Below are positions 1-9,372 of a DNA stretch of 64,000 nucleotides, in pieces. The position numbers and the translations under genes were made by a program. This DNA comes from Alkalimonas sp. (lineage in GTDB: Bacteria > Pseudomonadota > Gammaproteobacteria > Enterobacterales > Alteromonadaceae). The DNA lies in contig NZ_JAFIFQ010000001.1 of NCBI RefSeq assembly GCF_020831925.1, forward strand, positions 1 to 64,000, in the 5' to 3' direction. The notes under the pieces were generated by a model, which did not search any database, was not told the DNA's origin, and saw only the letters and a list, made by a program, of their open reading frames with translations. Position 1 is the stretch's first letter; each line of letters begins with the position of its first letter.

Positions 1-10
1 TTCAATAGAA

Positions 11-38
11 AAGCCCTACACGATGTGTAGGGCTTTTT
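11..38 (+). terminator. Intrinsic terminator of a gene left of the window
   Basis: An 11-bp perfect stem (AAGCCCTACAC with its complement, loop GAT) is followed by a run of T. It reads as a Rho-independent terminator for a plus-strand gene ending before the window starts. Confidence 0.8.
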
Positions 39-119
39 GCGTTGAAGCGCCTGACGGCGCTGGATATGATCAGCTTCGCTGTGATAAGCTGGAATCATTC
101 GTAATAATTTATTCCTGCC

Positions 120-1727
120 ATGAAATATTTAATTCCTAGTTTAAAGCTGGTTACTACTGCTGTTTGGTTGTCGTGCAGTGTTAGCCAAGCTGAACCTGCC
201 GCCGAGCTGTCGATCTCTGACTTAGTGACACAATCTATTCAAGCGTTTGATACCCCAGGTATGTCAATCGCTGTGGTGCATCAGGGGGAAGTCGAGCATC
301 TGGCTGGCTATGGCTACCGGGATTTGGAAAACCAGTTACCGGTTGCTGCCGACAGCTACTTCCGGCTGGCTTCTGCCAGCAAAGCCTTTACGGCGGCCAG
401 TGTGGCCATATTGGTGGATGAGGGCAAGCTGAGCTGGGATGATAAGGTAATTGATCACTTGCCAGAGTTTCGGCTGCAGGACCCCTGGGTCACCAGTGAG
501 TTTACCATTCGTGATTTGCTGTCGCATCGCAGTGGTTTGGTCGGTGGTGCCGGCGATAGTATGATTTGGCCTGAACCATCCGGTTTTAGCCGCCAGGAGG
601 TGATCCACAATCTGCGTTATCTGACGCCAGAGTTTAGCTTTCGCAACAATTACGGTTACAGTAATGTGTTTTACATAACAGCTGCGGAGCTGGTTGCCCG
701 TGTGGCGCAGCAACCCTGGGAAGACTTTGTGGCAGAACGTATTTTCCAGCCGCTTGGCATGGCTTGCTATGCCGGCGATGTACCGGATACAGCGGTTGCC
801 AACAGTGCGGTTGGCTATGGCCGCCGCAATGGTGATTATTTTAGTATTCCGCGTAATGGCATTGATGGTAAAGGCCTGATGTCAGCTGCTGCAGGGGGGC
901 TGGTGTGTAGCGCTGCTGAGATGACCAAGTGGCTGCAGTATTTGCTGGAGCAGTATCAGGCACCAAACGCAGCCTATAGGGTGTTTAGCCAGCAGCAACT
1001 GGATGAAATGTGGTCACCCAATACGCTGATGGCGGTGACCAATCGTACCCGCCAGCTGCATCAAACCAATTTCAGTGCGTATGGCCTCGGTTGGCGGATG
1101 CAGGATATGCATGGCTATAAGGTGGTGCATCATACCGGCACCTTATCCGGCTATCAGGCCTATGTTGCTTTGGTTCCGGAGCTGCAGCTTGGGGTGGTGG
1201 TACTGAATAATGGCTCGGACAGTGGCGCCAGGACGGCTGTGGTGCAGTCCATTTTGGATAGCTATCTGGCAGTACCTGAGCCGCAAAACTGGATTGCTTT
1301 TTTACAACAAGAACGCGAAGAGCGTGAACAAAGAGCAGCTCGCAGGACGCCGGATTTACCGGTGGGGACTGGGGAGGTGTTGTTGCCACTGAGTGCTTAT
1401 GCCGGTTATTTCGCCGATCGCTGGTTTGGTGGCATTGAGATCCTGCATAGTCCTGAAGGCCTGAGCTTTCGTTCTGAGCGGATGGTGAATAAAGTGGGCA
1501 GCATGGAGCCCTTTGCCGATCATAGTTTTGTCATTCGCTGGCATGATCCCAATGTAGCTGCGGATACGCTCATTCAATTTCAACTGGATGCAAAGCGCCA
1601 GGTGACTGGCTTTGAACTGATGCCGCATCGGGTGCAGGTCGGCAGCCGCCATGCGTACCGTGATATGGCTTTTAGCAAAGTAGCGGATTCAGCCCCGGCA
1701 ACCGTTGAGGCTGCCGGGGATGACTAA
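120..1727 (+). CDS. Exported serine hydrolase, class C beta-lactamase family (S12)
   Basis: A 535-residue protein of the beta-lactamase/penicillin-binding-protein-like serine hydrolase family (Pfam Beta-lactamase). The first 24 residues form a signal peptide ending in SQA, so it should act in the periplasm or be secreted. The three active-site boxes are present: S85-A-S-K88 (nucleophile and general base), Y180-S-N182, and H338-T-G340 in place of KTG. The family includes esterases, D-aminopeptidases and DD-carboxypeptidases as well as AmpC enzymes, and the substrate cannot be read from sequence. The HTG box and the roughly 150-residue C-terminal extension are more like esterase/peptidase members than a resistance lactamase. 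It is a stand-alone gene, convergent with trpA. The ribosome-binding site is weak, so the start is reasonable but not certain. Confidence 0.85.
   Translation: MKYLIPSLKLVTTAVWLSCSVSQAEPAAELSISDLVTQSIQAFDTPGMSIAVVHQGEVEHLAGYGYRDLENQLPVAADSYFRLASASKAFTAASVAILVDEGKLSWDDKVIDHLPEFRLQDPWVTSEFTIRDLLSHRSGLVGGAGDSMIWPEPSGFSRQEVIHNLRYLTPEFSFRNNYGYSNVFYITAAELVARVAQQPWEDFVAERIFQPLGMACYAGDVPDTAVANSAVGYGRRNGDYFSIPRNGIDGKGLMSAAAGGLVCSAAEMTKWLQYLLEQYQAPNAAYRVFSQQQLDEMWSPNTLMAVTNRTRQLHQTNFSAYGLGWRMQDMHGYKVVHHTGTLSGYQAYVALVPELQLGVVVLNNGSDSGARTAVVQSILDSYLAVPEPQNWIAFLQQEREEREQRAARRTPDLPVGTGEVLLPLSAYAGYFADRWFGGIEILHSPEGLSFRSERMVNKVGSMEPFADHSFVIRWHDPNVAADTLIQFQLDAKRQVTGFELMPHRVQVGSRHAYRDMAFSKVADSAPATVEAAGDD
1693..1719. 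repeat. Inverted repeat between convergent genes (trpA 3' end)
   Basis: A perfect 8-bp GC-rich inverted repeat (CCCCGGCA / TGCCGGGG, 11-nt loop) lies in the last codons of the serine hydrolase gene, just beyond the trpA stop. No T-run follows on either strand, so it is not a standard terminator, but it may stabilise or help end the trp mRNA. Confidence 0.45.
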
Positions 1728-1733
1728 GCTAGG

Positions 1734-2540
1734 TTAACGCTGAGTCGCCGCTTTCATTTGCCGGACGAAATCAGTGAGTTCTTGAAGCAGCGCCTCTGGC
1801 TGCTGTTGCAGCTTTTCAATCCGCTGCACGATGGCTGAACCTGAAATAGCGCCTGCGGCACCACTATCCAATGCATCTTTGACATGCTCTGGTGCCGAGA
1901 TGCCAAAGCCAAGTAAGGTTGGCGCTGCATGGTACTCGGCCAGTTTCTCAATCAAATGATGGGCCGGGGCTGCTGCTTTGGTTTCAGTGCCAGTGACACC
2001 GGCCCGGCTGAGCAGGTAAGTGTAACCACGACCGTACGAGGCAACCTGACGCAAGCTGTCATCATCGCAGTTCGGTGGCACTATAAAGATTGGCGCTACC
2101 CCATGCTGCATGGCGGCCTGGCGAAAACGTTTGCTTTCATGCAGCGGCACATCGGCAATCAGTACTGAATCGACACCGGCAGCGGCTGCCTGCTGGTAAA
2201 AGGCATCAATGCCTTTGGCCATCACCAGATTGCTGTACAGCAACAGGCCAATGGGTAAGTCCGGGTATTTGGCGCGCAGTTGGCTGATCAATCCCAGCGC
2301 ACTGCCTGGGGTTACCCCTGCGGCCAGAGCACGGATATTAGCACCCTGAATGGTGGGGCCATCGGCCACCGGATCAGAAAATGGAATGCCCAGCTCCAGC
2401 GCATCGGCGCCACCTGCGATCAGTGCTTCAATGATCTGATACGACAGCTCAAGATTTGGATCCCCTATGGTTACGAAAGGGACAAAGGCGCCTTGTTTTT
2501 GCTGCTCCAGGCGGTTGAACATCTGCTGATAACGGCTCAT
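1734..2540 (-). CDS. trpA: Tryptophan synthase alpha subunit
   Basis: TrpA, 268 residues (the usual length), cleaves indole-3-glycerol phosphate to indole and glyceraldehyde 3-phosphate; indole is channelled to TrpB. The catalytic region [17 protein letters not shown] carries the conserved Glu and Asp, and the phosphate-binding glycines near the C-terminus ([14 protein letters not shown]) are present. It is the last gene of the trp operon. Its ATG overlaps the trpB stop in an ATGA, which implies translational coupling and supports balanced alpha/beta subunit production. Confidence 0.97.
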   Translation of the reverse strand: MSRYQQMFNRLEQQKQGAFVPFVTIGDPNLELSYQIIEALIAGGADALELGIPFSDPVADGPTIQGANIRALAAGVTPGSALGLISQLRAKYPDLPIGLLLYSNLVMAKGIDAFYQQAAAAGVDSVLIADVPLHESKRFRQAAMQHGVAPIFIVPPNCDDDSLRQVASYGRGYTYLLSRAGVTGTETKAAAPAHHLIEKLAEYHAAPTLLGFGISAPEHVKDALDSGAAGAISGSAIVQRIEKLQQQPEALLQELTDFVRQMKAATQR

Positions 2541-3742
2541 GCCTGCTCCTCCTGTGCGCTTTGTGCAGTTAAAATGCTGTGTACATGGGTTAAGTCTTTA
2601 TCGCCCCGACCGGATAAATTGACCAACAGGATTTGCTCCTTATCGGCTTGCTGAGCCAGCTTGATGGCATAGGCCAGTGCATGCGAGCTTTCCAGTGCCG
2701 GAATAATGCCTTCGTTTCTGGCCAGCGACTGAAAGGCGGCCAGTGCTTCGTCATCGTTGATAGCGACGTAACTGGCCCGGCCGGATTGTTGCAAATGGGT
2801 ATGCTGTGGCCCTACAGCCGGGTAATCGAGGCCGGCGGAAACCGAGTAAGACTCTTCAATCTGACCATCGGCTGTTTGCATAATGGCGGTGTAGGCGCCA
2901 TGCAGGATGCCGTAGCTGCCGGTGCTGAGCGCTGCACCGTGCTGATGTGTATTGATGCCCATCCCGCCGGGTTCAACGCCAATCAGTTGCACCGATGGCT
3001 CATCAATAAAATCAGCAAACATGCCAATGGCATTGGAGCCACCACCGACACAGGCGATCACCGCATCCGGCAGCCGGCCTTCTTCGGCCAGGATCTGCTG
3101 TTTGGCTTCTTCGCCAATCATGCGCTGGAACTCACGTACGATGGTCGGGAAGGGGTGTGGGCCTGCGGCAGTACCCAGCAGATAATGACTCTTATCGTAG
3201 CTGGCAGACCAGTCGCGCATGGCTTCATTGACTGCATCTTTTAAGGTGCCGGAGCCCGAAGTGACCGGGATCACGGTAGCGCCCATTAATTTCATGCGAA
3301 ACACATTGGGTTGTTGTCGTTCAATGTCTTTAGCACCCATGTAAATACGGCATTTTAAGCCCAGTAAGGCGCAGGCCAGAGCCGTAGCAACACCATGTTG
3401 ACCGGCCCCGGTTTCGGCAATGATGTCGTGTTTGCCCATTCGCTTGGCAAGCAGCGCCTGACCCAATACTTGATTGGTTTTATGAGCGCCACCATGCAGT
3501 AAGTCTTCACGTTTCAGGTAAATCTTAACCTTGGGGTTGGGGGAAATGTTGCGGCACAGTGTTAACGGTGTGGGTCGGCCAGCATAGCTGGAGAGCAGAT
3601 GTTGGAACTCGGCATGAAACTCAGGATCTTCCTGGGCATCGATAAAAGCCTGCTCCAGTTGCTTTAAGGCTGGTACCAGTAACTCTGGGACAAACATGCC
3701 GCCATAATCGCCAAAATAGGCAGGTAAACTACGCTTTGTCAT
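2537..3742 (-). CDS. trpB: Tryptophan synthase beta subunit
   Basis: TrpB is the PLP enzyme that joins indole to L-serine to make tryptophan. I start it at 3742 ([17 protein letters not shown]...), giving 401 residues as in other proteobacteria; a longer in-frame reading to 3841 only adds residues lying inside trpC. The PLP lysine is K88 in the motif GGAHKTNQ, and the glycine-rich phosphate loop [10 protein letters not shown] follows later. The gene overlaps trpC by 14 nt upstream and trpA by 4 nt downstream. Confidence 0.97.
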   Translation of the reverse strand: MTKRSLPAYFGDYGGMFVPELLVPALKQLEQAFIDAQEDPEFHAEFQHLLSSYAGRPTPLTLCRNISPNPKVKIYLKREDLLHGGAHKTNQVLGQALLAKRMGKHDIIAETGAGQHGVATALACALLGLKCRIYMGAKDIERQQPNVFRMKLMGATVIPVTSGSGTLKDAVNEAMRDWSASYDKSHYLLGTAAGPHPFPTIVREFQRMIGEEAKQQILAEEGRLPDAVIACVGGGSNAIGMFADFIDEPSVQLIGVEPGGMGINTHQHGAALSTGSYGILHGAYTAIMQTADGQIEESYSVSAGLDYPAVGPQHTHLQQSGRASYVAINDDEALAAFQSLARNEGIIPALESSHALAYAIKLAQQADKEQILLVNLSGRGDKDLTHVHSILTAQSAQEEQA

Positions 3743-5114
3743 AAGAAAACTCTCTGATCCGGTTAAAAGCAGTAAATAATTGGTCGTGATCCTTGATGCC
3801 AGGTGCCTGTTCAATGCCGGAGTTGATATCCAGGCCGGCAACTGGCAAGGCCAGGGCGTCGGTAATATTGTCCGGGTTTAAACCACCCGCCAGCATGATC
3901 GGGATCTTACTTTGCAATTTGCTAAGCAGTTGCCAGTTAAAGCGCTCGCCGGTACCGCCAGCAACGCCTGGCTGATAGGTATCAAGCAGCAGACGGTCGG
4001 CTTTGCTGGTAAAGTTGGGCAAGCTATCGGCTATCCGATAGGCCCGCCAGATCTCGGTCCCGGCAGGCAGCAAGGGCCGCAGGCGCTCCATGTATGCATC
4101 GTCTTCGTCGCCATGCAGCTGCACCGCGGCAAGTGACAGCTCGGTAGCGATGGCAGCCACTTGCTGCTCACTTTCATTGACAAAAACCCCGACAAACTCT
4201 AAAGCCGCTTGCTGAACCAGGGTTTTGGCCTCGGCCAGGCTGACAGAGCGCGGCGACTTGCTGTAAAAAATCAAGCCAGCGTAACAGGCGCCTGCTTGCT
4301 CCACGGCCTGTACATCTTCAGGGCGGGTCAGGCCGCAGACTTTGTGTTCACCCCGGGTCAGGCGTTTGCAAGCCAGCGCTAAGTCGCTCTGCGCCATTAA
4401 AGAGCTGCCTACCAAAAAGGCATCAGCAACCTGGCTGAGCTGGCGTACCTGTTGATTGGTGTAGATACCAGACTCCGATAACACCGTCACATCGGCCGGC
4501 AACAGCTGGCTCAGCCTGAAGCTGGTGTTCAGGTCGGTGGATAAATCACGCAAATCGCGGTTGTTGATGCCAATCAGCTTAGCGCCAAGGTCAACAGCCC
4601 GCTGGGTTTCTTCTTCATTACTGACTTCCGTTAATACCGTCATGGCGAGCGCATCGGCGACCTGATGCAGCTCTTGGTATTCGTCATTGGTCAGTACCGA
4701 CAGCATCAGCAAAACGGCATCCGCGCCGCTAAGGCGGCCGAGGTAAATCTGATAGCTATCGATAATAAAGTCTTTATGCAGCAACGGCTGCTCGACCTGA
4801 GCGCGGATCTGACTCAGGTTATCGTAGCTGCCCTGGAAAAACTCGGCATCGGTCAGTACCGAGATACAGTCCGCGTATTGGCCATAGACTTCTGCCAGCT
4901 CATCCAGCCGAAAGTCTGGCCGGATCAGTCCTTTAGAAGGGGAGGCCTTTTTGCACTCTAAAATAAAACGAGGCCCGGCTTGCTGCAGTGCCGCCAAAAA
5001 GTGGCGGCTGCTTGGTTTTACCTGGGGTAAAAAGCTTTCCAGTGGGCGCTCGGTTTTAAACCGGGCCACTTCCTGACGCTTGAAATCAATGATCTTGTTT
5101 AAAATATCAGCCAT
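3729..5114 (-). CDS. trpCF: Bifunctional indole-3-glycerol phosphate synthase / phosphoribosylanthranilate isomerase
   Basis: A 461-residue fusion. Roughly residues 1-255 are the TrpC (IGPS) domain, with [12 protein letters not shown] carrying the catalytic lysine and the phosphate site LVGSSLM. Residues from about 257 on are the TrpF (PRAI) domain, beginning [11 protein letters not shown] with its catalytic Cys and ending in the phosphate site AGGLNPDNI. Together they perform the two steps from phosphoribosylanthranilate to indole-3-glycerol phosphate in the cytosol. The same fusion occurs in E. coli and relatives. The gene overlaps trpD by 8 nt and trpB by 14 nt. Confidence 0.97.
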   Translation of the reverse strand: MADILNKIIDFKRQEVARFKTERPLESFLPQVKPSSRHFLAALQQAGPRFILECKKASPSKGLIRPDFRLDELAEVYGQYADCISVLTDAEFFQGSYDNLSQIRAQVEQPLLHKDFIIDSYQIYLGRLSGADAVLLMLSVLTNDEYQELHQVADALAMTVLTEVSNEEETQRAVDLGAKLIGINNRDLRDLSTDLNTSFRLSQLLPADVTVLSESGIYTNQQVRQLSQVADAFLVGSSLMAQSDLALACKRLTRGEHKVCGLTRPEDVQAVEQAGACYAGLIFYSKSPRSVSLAEAKTLVQQAALEFVGVFVNESEQQVAAIATELSLAAVQLHGDEDDAYMERLRPLLPAGTEIWRAYRIADSLPNFTSKADRLLLDTYQPGVAGGTGERFNWQLLSKLQSKIPIMLAGGLNPDNITDALALPVAGLDINSGIEQAPGIKDHDQLFTAFNRIREFSYDKA

Positions 5115-6117
5115 GGGACGCCTCCTTCATCAATTGCAGGGTGCGATACCCCTCGTCAGTGCTAAGCAGTTGTTTTATATGCGCCACATTGTCTTTAAGA
5201 TCAGCATTTACCCCGGTAATTGCCATCATGGCAGCGACATTGGCAGCAATGGCATCCTGATGGGCAGCAAGGCCTTTGCCCTGCAGAATCGCCAGGCTGG
5301 CGGCGGCATTCTCAGTTGGGTTGCCACCAGCCAGTTCATGCAGAGCCCGTTCTGGCAAGCCAAAGTCGGCGGGTGTTAGCGTGAACTGGCGGATGGCACC
5401 ATCACGCAGCTCAGTCACTTGTGTCGGGCCATGCAGCGCAATTTCATCGCAGCCACTGCCATGCACTACCCAGGCTGTGTTCACATCCAGCTTGGCCAGA
5501 GCCTGTGCCATGACAGGGCCTAACGCCGGATCATAGACACCGAGCAGCTGAAAACCTGGAGCGGCTGGATTTAGCAATGGGCCCAGCACATTAAACAGGG
5601 TGCGGGTTTTCAGTTGTTGGCGCACCGGCATCGCAAAACGGATACCGGCATGATACAGGGGGGCGAATAAAAAGGCACAACCAGCCTGCTGCAAGCTCTG
5701 TGCGGCTTGTTCGGGTGATAGCTGAATATTCACCCCCAGGCTTTCCAGCAAATCGGCCGAGCCGGACTTGCTGGAAACACTGCGATTGCCGTGCTTGGCA
5801 ACCGAAAGCCCGGCAGCGGCGGCGACAATAGCTGCTGTGGTGGAAATATTGATGGTATTGCTGCCATCTCCGCCGGTGCCACAACAATCGATGCTGTTGC
5901 GTGCTGCTATTGGAAAGGGTGTGGCAGCAGCGCGCAGAGCTTGAGCCGCTCCGGCCACTTCGTCTGCCTGAATGCCTTGCAGCTTGCCGGCAACCAGTAC
6001 TGCGGTCAGATCAATGGGATCGACGTCTCCGGCGACCACAGCAGCAAAGAATTGCTGGGCTTCTTGCTGCGTGAAATGGCCGCCGTTCAGGCGCTTTTGC
6101 ACCAGTTCTGCAATCAT
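5107..6117 (-). CDS. trpD: Anthranilate phosphoribosyltransferase
   Basis: TrpD, 336 residues, transfers phosphoribose from PRPP to anthranilate. The PRPP-binding signature CGTGGDGSNTINIST and the downstream KHGNRSVSSKSGSADLLE (anthranilate/Mg region) are intact. It is a free-standing protein, not fused to TrpG as in E. coli. Its ATG overlaps the trpG stop as ATGA and its 3' end overlaps trpCF by 8 nt. Confidence 0.97.
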   Translation of the reverse strand: MIAELVQKRLNGGHFTQQEAQQFFAAVVAGDVDPIDLTAVLVAGKLQGIQADEVAGAAQALRAAATPFPIAARNSIDCCGTGGDGSNTINISTTAAIVAAAAGLSVAKHGNRSVSSKSGSADLLESLGVNIQLSPEQAAQSLQQAGCAFLFAPLYHAGIRFAMPVRQQLKTRTLFNVLGPLLNPAAPGFQLLGVYDPALGPVMAQALAKLDVNTAWVVHGSGCDEIALHGPTQVTELRDGAIRQFTLTPADFGLPERALHELAGGNPTENAAASLAILQGKGLAAHQDAIAANVAAMMAITGVNADLKDNVAHIKQLLSTDEGYRTLQLMKEASHG

Positions 6118-6707
6118 ACAGGGCTCCTTGACATCAGATAGTCCAGACCCTGCTTTAGCAAGGGTTTGCCAAGCGTGGTCAGGATGGATTCGGGATGAAA
6201 CTGAAAACCGAGGATCGGCAGGCTGCGGTGCGCGATGGCCATCGGTATGGTGTGAAAGCGGGCAATGACCTGCAAAGAGTCCGGCACCGTGGTGGCAATC
6301 AGCGAGTGATAGCGTGCCACCGGGAAGGGCTGAGGCAGGCCGGCAAAAACCGGGTGGTCGCTCAGGGCAATCGCCGAAGTTTTACCATGCACGGTTTCAC
6401 CGGCCTGACCCACCACGCCGCCAAAATGTTCGACCAGTGCCTGGTGACCAAGACAGATGCCAAGCAGAGGCACTTTGCCGGCAGCCTGACGAATCAGTTC
6501 CGGCATGCAGCCGGCATGTTCAGGAGCACCCGGGCCAGGGGAGAGCACCAGGGCAGTGGGGCCTGTCTCGCCGTTAATTTGTTGCATAATAAAGTCAGCC
6601 GGCACGGTATTGCGGTACAGTTTTAGCTGATAACCCAGTTGTTCAAACTCATCCACCAGATTGTAGGTAAAGGAGTCGACATTATCGAGCATATACAAAG
6701 TGGTCAT
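6114..6707 (-). CDS. trpG: Anthranilate synthase glutamine amidotransferase subunit
   Basis: A 197-residue class I glutamine amidotransferase. The nucleophile is C85 in LLGICLGHQA, the oxyanion motif is SPGPGAPE, and the His/Glu pair is in FQFHPESILT. It supplies ammonia to TrpE for making anthranilate from chorismate. TrpG in many bacteria also serves PabB (as PabA); here pabB lies about 50 kb away without its own amidotransferase neighbour, so TrpG may do double duty, but that is inference. It overlaps trpE and trpD by 4 nt each. Confidence 0.95.
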   Translation of the reverse strand: MTTLYMLDNVDSFTYNLVDEFEQLGYQLKLYRNTVPADFIMQQINGETGPTALVLSPGPGAPEHAGCMPELIRQAAGKVPLLGICLGHQALVEHFGGVVGQAGETVHGKTSAIALSDHPVFAGLPQPFPVARYHSLIATTVPDSLQVIARFHTIPMAIAHRSLPILGFQFHPESILTTLGKPLLKQGLDYLMSRSPV

Positions 6708-8290
6708 AGCGCCTCCTGCTGAGCGGCTGTCTGAATGGCGCGGATCACGGCCTGGGCTTTGTTCCGGGTTTCATCGGCTTCGGCCTGCGGATCGGAATCA
6801 AACACGACTCCGGCACCGGCCTGAATCGAGGCCATCCCGTCCTGCACGTAGGCGGAGCGGATCACGATGCAACTATCAAAGCTACCATCACCGCTCAGGT
6901 AGCCAACAGCGCCACCATAACTGCCACGGCGTTTTTGTTCTACCAGTCGGATCAGCTCGGCAGCTTTGACTTTCGGCGCTCCTACCAAAGTGCCCATATT
7001 CATGCACGCCTGATAGGCATGCAAGGCATCCAGTTCAGGTTTCAGCGTACCGATGACCCGTGAAACCAGGTGCATGACGTAGGAATACCGATCCACTTTC
7101 AGCAGCTCTTTGACATAGCGGGTGCCTGGTACGGAAATTCGCGCTACGTCGTTGCGGGCTAAGTCTACCAGCATCAGGTGTTCGGCTTTTTCCTTTTCAT
7201 CCTGGCGCAGCTCCAGCTCAATGCGGCTATCCAGATCGGCATCAATGCTGCCATCGGCATGAAAACCACGGCGGCGGGTGCCGGCAATCGGGTAAATTTC
7301 GACCTGGCGATTGCTGGCATCGAATTTAAGCGCCGACTCAGGCGAGGCGCCAAACAGGCTGAAGGTACGATCCTGCATGTAAAACATGTAAGGGCTGGGG
7401 TTCAGTTGTTTCAGCCGGGCATAAGCGGCCAATGGCTCAGGGCAGGGCAGCTGGAAACAGCGTGAGGGTACCACCTGAAAAATATCACCACAGACGATGT
7501 GTTGCTTTAACCGTGTGACCTCAGCTTTGAAGTCCTCATCGGATACACTCACTTGCACTTCGTCAGCGCTGGCCTCTGCGGCTACCCGTTGAAAGGGCCG
7601 CTGTTGTTGTGTCAGTTGTTTGAGTTGCTCCAGACGTTTACCAATGGCAAAGCAGTTGGCAGCGGCTTGCTCACCACAAAACACGTTACCAATCAGTTTG
7701 CTGCTGCGACTTTGATGATCGGTGATCAGCAGGGTTTCGGCCAGATAAAACAAATAGTCCGGGCATTGGTTATCACCGGCGGCCACCTCTGGCAATTGTT
7801 CGACATTGGCAATCATGTCGTAGCCAATAGCGCCACCTAAGAAAATAGCGAATTGTTCATCGCTCTGATTGTTCAATTGCGATTGAATGCAGCGTAGCAC
7901 ACTAAAGGGATTGGCAACCTGCAAGCGGTTCACTTCATCCAGCAAGGGATCTGCTTTGGCATAACGAACGGTTAACTGCTCTGGCTGCTGCACCACCTCG
8001 GCTTCGGCCTGCAACTTTTCGGCTAAAAAGGGCAACAAAGTGACGCCATTGGCACTGAGTGCTTCGATGAGCACAGTATCGGCATTGCATTCAATCCGCA
8101 GGGCTGCATCAATCAGCAGCAAGCTCTTCAGATTGTCTTTGCTGTCGATTTCAGCCGACTCGAGCAGCAAAGAGCATGGATTGATGGCCGCCAGCTGCTG
8201 GTAACAGGCCAACGGATCCTGTTGGTAGTCGATGGCCATGGCGATGCTGGCGACTTCCCCGGCTTGTTCTGTTATGTGACTGAAAATCAT
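6704..8290 (-). CDS. trpE: Anthranilate synthase component I
   Basis: TrpE, 528 residues, converts chorismate and ammonia to anthranilate and is the control point of the pathway. The N-terminal feedback-inhibition motif LLES (residues 42-45, followed by AEIDSKD) matches the tryptophan-binding site of enteric TrpE, so allosteric inhibition is expected. The chorismate-binding domain has PIAGTRRRG, the E/D-rich catalytic region LMLVDLARNDV and the C-terminal QAGAGVVFDSDP. It is the first structural gene of the operon, 21 nt downstream of the attenuator terminator. Confidence 0.97.
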   Translation of the reverse strand: MIFSHITEQAGEVASIAMAIDYQQDPLACYQQLAAINPCSLLLESAEIDSKDNLKSLLLIDAALRIECNADTVLIEALSANGVTLLPFLAEKLQAEAEVVQQPEQLTVRYAKADPLLDEVNRLQVANPFSVLRCIQSQLNNQSDEQFAIFLGGAIGYDMIANVEQLPEVAAGDNQCPDYLFYLAETLLITDHQSRSSKLIGNVFCGEQAAANCFAIGKRLEQLKQLTQQQRPFQRVAAEASADEVQVSVSDEDFKAEVTRLKQHIVCGDIFQVVPSRCFQLPCPEPLAAYARLKQLNPSPYMFYMQDRTFSLFGASPESALKFDASNRQVEIYPIAGTRRRGFHADGSIDADLDSRIELELRQDEKEKAEHLMLVDLARNDVARISVPGTRYVKELLKVDRYSYVMHLVSRVIGTLKPELDALHAYQACMNMGTLVGAPKVKAAELIRLVEQKRRGSYGGAVGYLSGDGSFDSCIVIRSAYVQDGMASIQAGAGVVFDSDPQAEADETRNKAQAVIRAIQTAAQQEAL

Positions 8291-8311
8291 AATATTCTCT
8301 GAATTTGAAGC

Positions 8312-8384
8312 AAAAAAAAGCCCGTTTCATCGAAACGGGCTCAGGTTATTAAAGCTAAAACAACGCCTACAACACACGCCCGTT
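8312..8384 (-). promoter_or_regulatory. trp attenuator (alternative hairpins)
   Basis: On the minus strand the segment at 8319-8341 forms a strong hairpin (AGCCCGTTTC / GAAACGGGCT) followed by eight T: an intrinsic terminator 21 nt before trpE. The ascending arm of that hairpin (GCCCGTT, at 8334-8340) is also perfectly complementary to AACGGGC at 8378-8384, inside the leader ORF directly downstream of the three Trp codons. That second segment can alternatively pair with the leader's own CACACTCCC. These are the 1:2, 2:3 and 3:4 pairings of classical transcription attenuation, so scarcity of charged tRNA-Trp should favour the antiterminator. Confidence 0.92.
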
Positions 8385-8441
8385 GGGAGTGTGCCACCAC
8401 CAGTTGATTGCAGTGAATGAACAAACATTGAGAAGTTGCAT
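8367..8441 (-). CDS. trpL: trp operon leader peptide with three consecutive Trp
   Basis: A 24-codon ORF (ATG at 8441, TAG at 8367) reads MQLLNVCSFTAINWWWHTPN and ends GRVL. Three tandem TGG codons sit exactly where a stalled ribosome would free the antiterminator segment of the attenuator. The peptide has no function beyond being translated. There is no strong Shine-Dalgarno sequence (GCTA precedes the ATG, with AAAG a little further up). The call rests on the Trp run plus the matched RNA hairpins. Confidence 0.92.
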   Translation of the reverse strand: MQLLNVCSFTAINWWWHTPNGRVL

Positions 8442-8475
8442 TAGCTTTAATCACGTTCTTGATTATCGTTTGTGC

Positions 8476-8505
8476 TATCAAACCGCGATTTGCAGTTCAG
8501 GTCAA
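8476..8505 (-). promoter_or_regulatory. Candidate trp operon promoter
   Basis: TTGACC (8500-8505) and TTGATA (8476-8481) on the minus strand, separated by 18 nt, resemble -35 and -10 boxes and lie about 35 nt upstream of trpL. I could not find a convincing TrpR operator palindrome over them, so attenuation may be the main control. The stretch from trpE to the next gene (8291-8643) otherwise holds only the leader, the attenuator and the divergent upstream region. Confidence 0.5.
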
Positions 8506-8643
8506 TAGTTCTGCAGAAAAAAACGGTTCATTTTCTGTATGCAGCATTATAAACCTATAAATGTCTGGATGGCTATTATGTTTTGAAGGTATGTTCAGAT
8601 TCCATTCAGTATCTGCAAATTAAGGTGCTTTTTTTACAATTGT

Positions 8644-9312
8644 ATGGAAAATGTTGTTATGCTTGCTGTGACTCGCACGTTCGCCCTGAGCTGTTGCCTT
8701 TTAGTACCTGTTGTTTTTTCTGCTGAGTATGCAGAGCTCTTGCCAAGGCAGTCTGTACCGGGGAGTGAGCTCTTACGTGTCAATCAATCGGATGCAATCA
8801 CGCCTTATTATCAGCGCCGAAGCCCATCATCAAGAAATAAAGATCGCTTCCACTGGGTGATTGGGGTGCATTCGGATTGGATAGATGATGCACCCTACCC
8901 CGGTGTTTATCTGGCTGCTCAAGCACGGTTTAGCGATTACTTTACTGAGATTGGGGTCTTGGGGCAGCGACTGCCTCGGGATGGCGCTGATGTGCAGGGT
9001 AAAACCCGCTATTTTATGACGGTGCGCTTTACGATGAATCAACCTATCAGTCCTTACGGCATGATTGGCGCGAACCCACTGCAATGGCTATTTGATTCAG
9101 GCGACATGCGCCTCGACTTGCATGCCCAGGCAGGTTTGAGTTGGCAGGATCCGTCTGCCATGCTACGAGTAGACGCGTACGGGGCTATGTATTCGTTTGA
9201 AACTCGCAGACCCTATGATCCAACGGAAACCTGGTTTGATCAGGAGCGTCGCGGCAACTTTGAGCGCACCACAGAGTGGGCTTTGGGGCTTCGACTCAGC
9301 CTGATGTTTTAA
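8644..9312 (+). CDS. Unknown exported protein, probably outer-membrane associated
   Basis: A 222-residue protein I do not recognise. A signal peptide is visible after a second possible start at codon 6 (MLAVTRTFALSCCLL...VVFSAEYAE), and a GGA-rich stretch precedes that codon, so either ATG (8644 or 8659) could be used. The mature part has alternating hydrophobic/polar segments rich in aromatic residues and ends in a C-terminal Phe (GLRLSLMF), the usual mark of a beta-barrel outer-membrane protein; this is inference. It lies between the divergent trp operon and rnm, 60 nt before rnm. No catalytic motif is visible. Confidence 0.7.
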   Translation: MENVVMLAVTRTFALSCCLLVPVVFSAEYAELLPRQSVPGSELLRVNQSDAITPYYQRRSPSSRNKDRFHWVIGVHSDWIDDAPYPGVYLAAQARFSDYFTEIGVLGQRLPRDGADVQGKTRYFMTVRFTMNQPISPYGMIGANPLQWLFDSGDMRLDLHAQAGLSWQDPSAMLRVDAYGAMYSFETRRPYDPTETWFDQERRGNFERTTEWALGLRLSLMF

Positions 9313-9372
9313 GGCATCGCAATCGTTATTACCGGCAAATTATGCGATAATACAGCTCAATCAGGAGTTTGT

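Noticed and set aside
120-1727. Serine hydrolase as an AmpC antibiotic-resistance enzyme
   Set aside because: The third box is HTG instead of KTG and the protein has a long C-terminal extension, which fits esterase or peptidase members better.
3743-3841. Upstream extension of trpB inside trpC
   Set aside because: The added residues are not conserved in TrpB and the ATG at 3742 gives the standard N-terminus.
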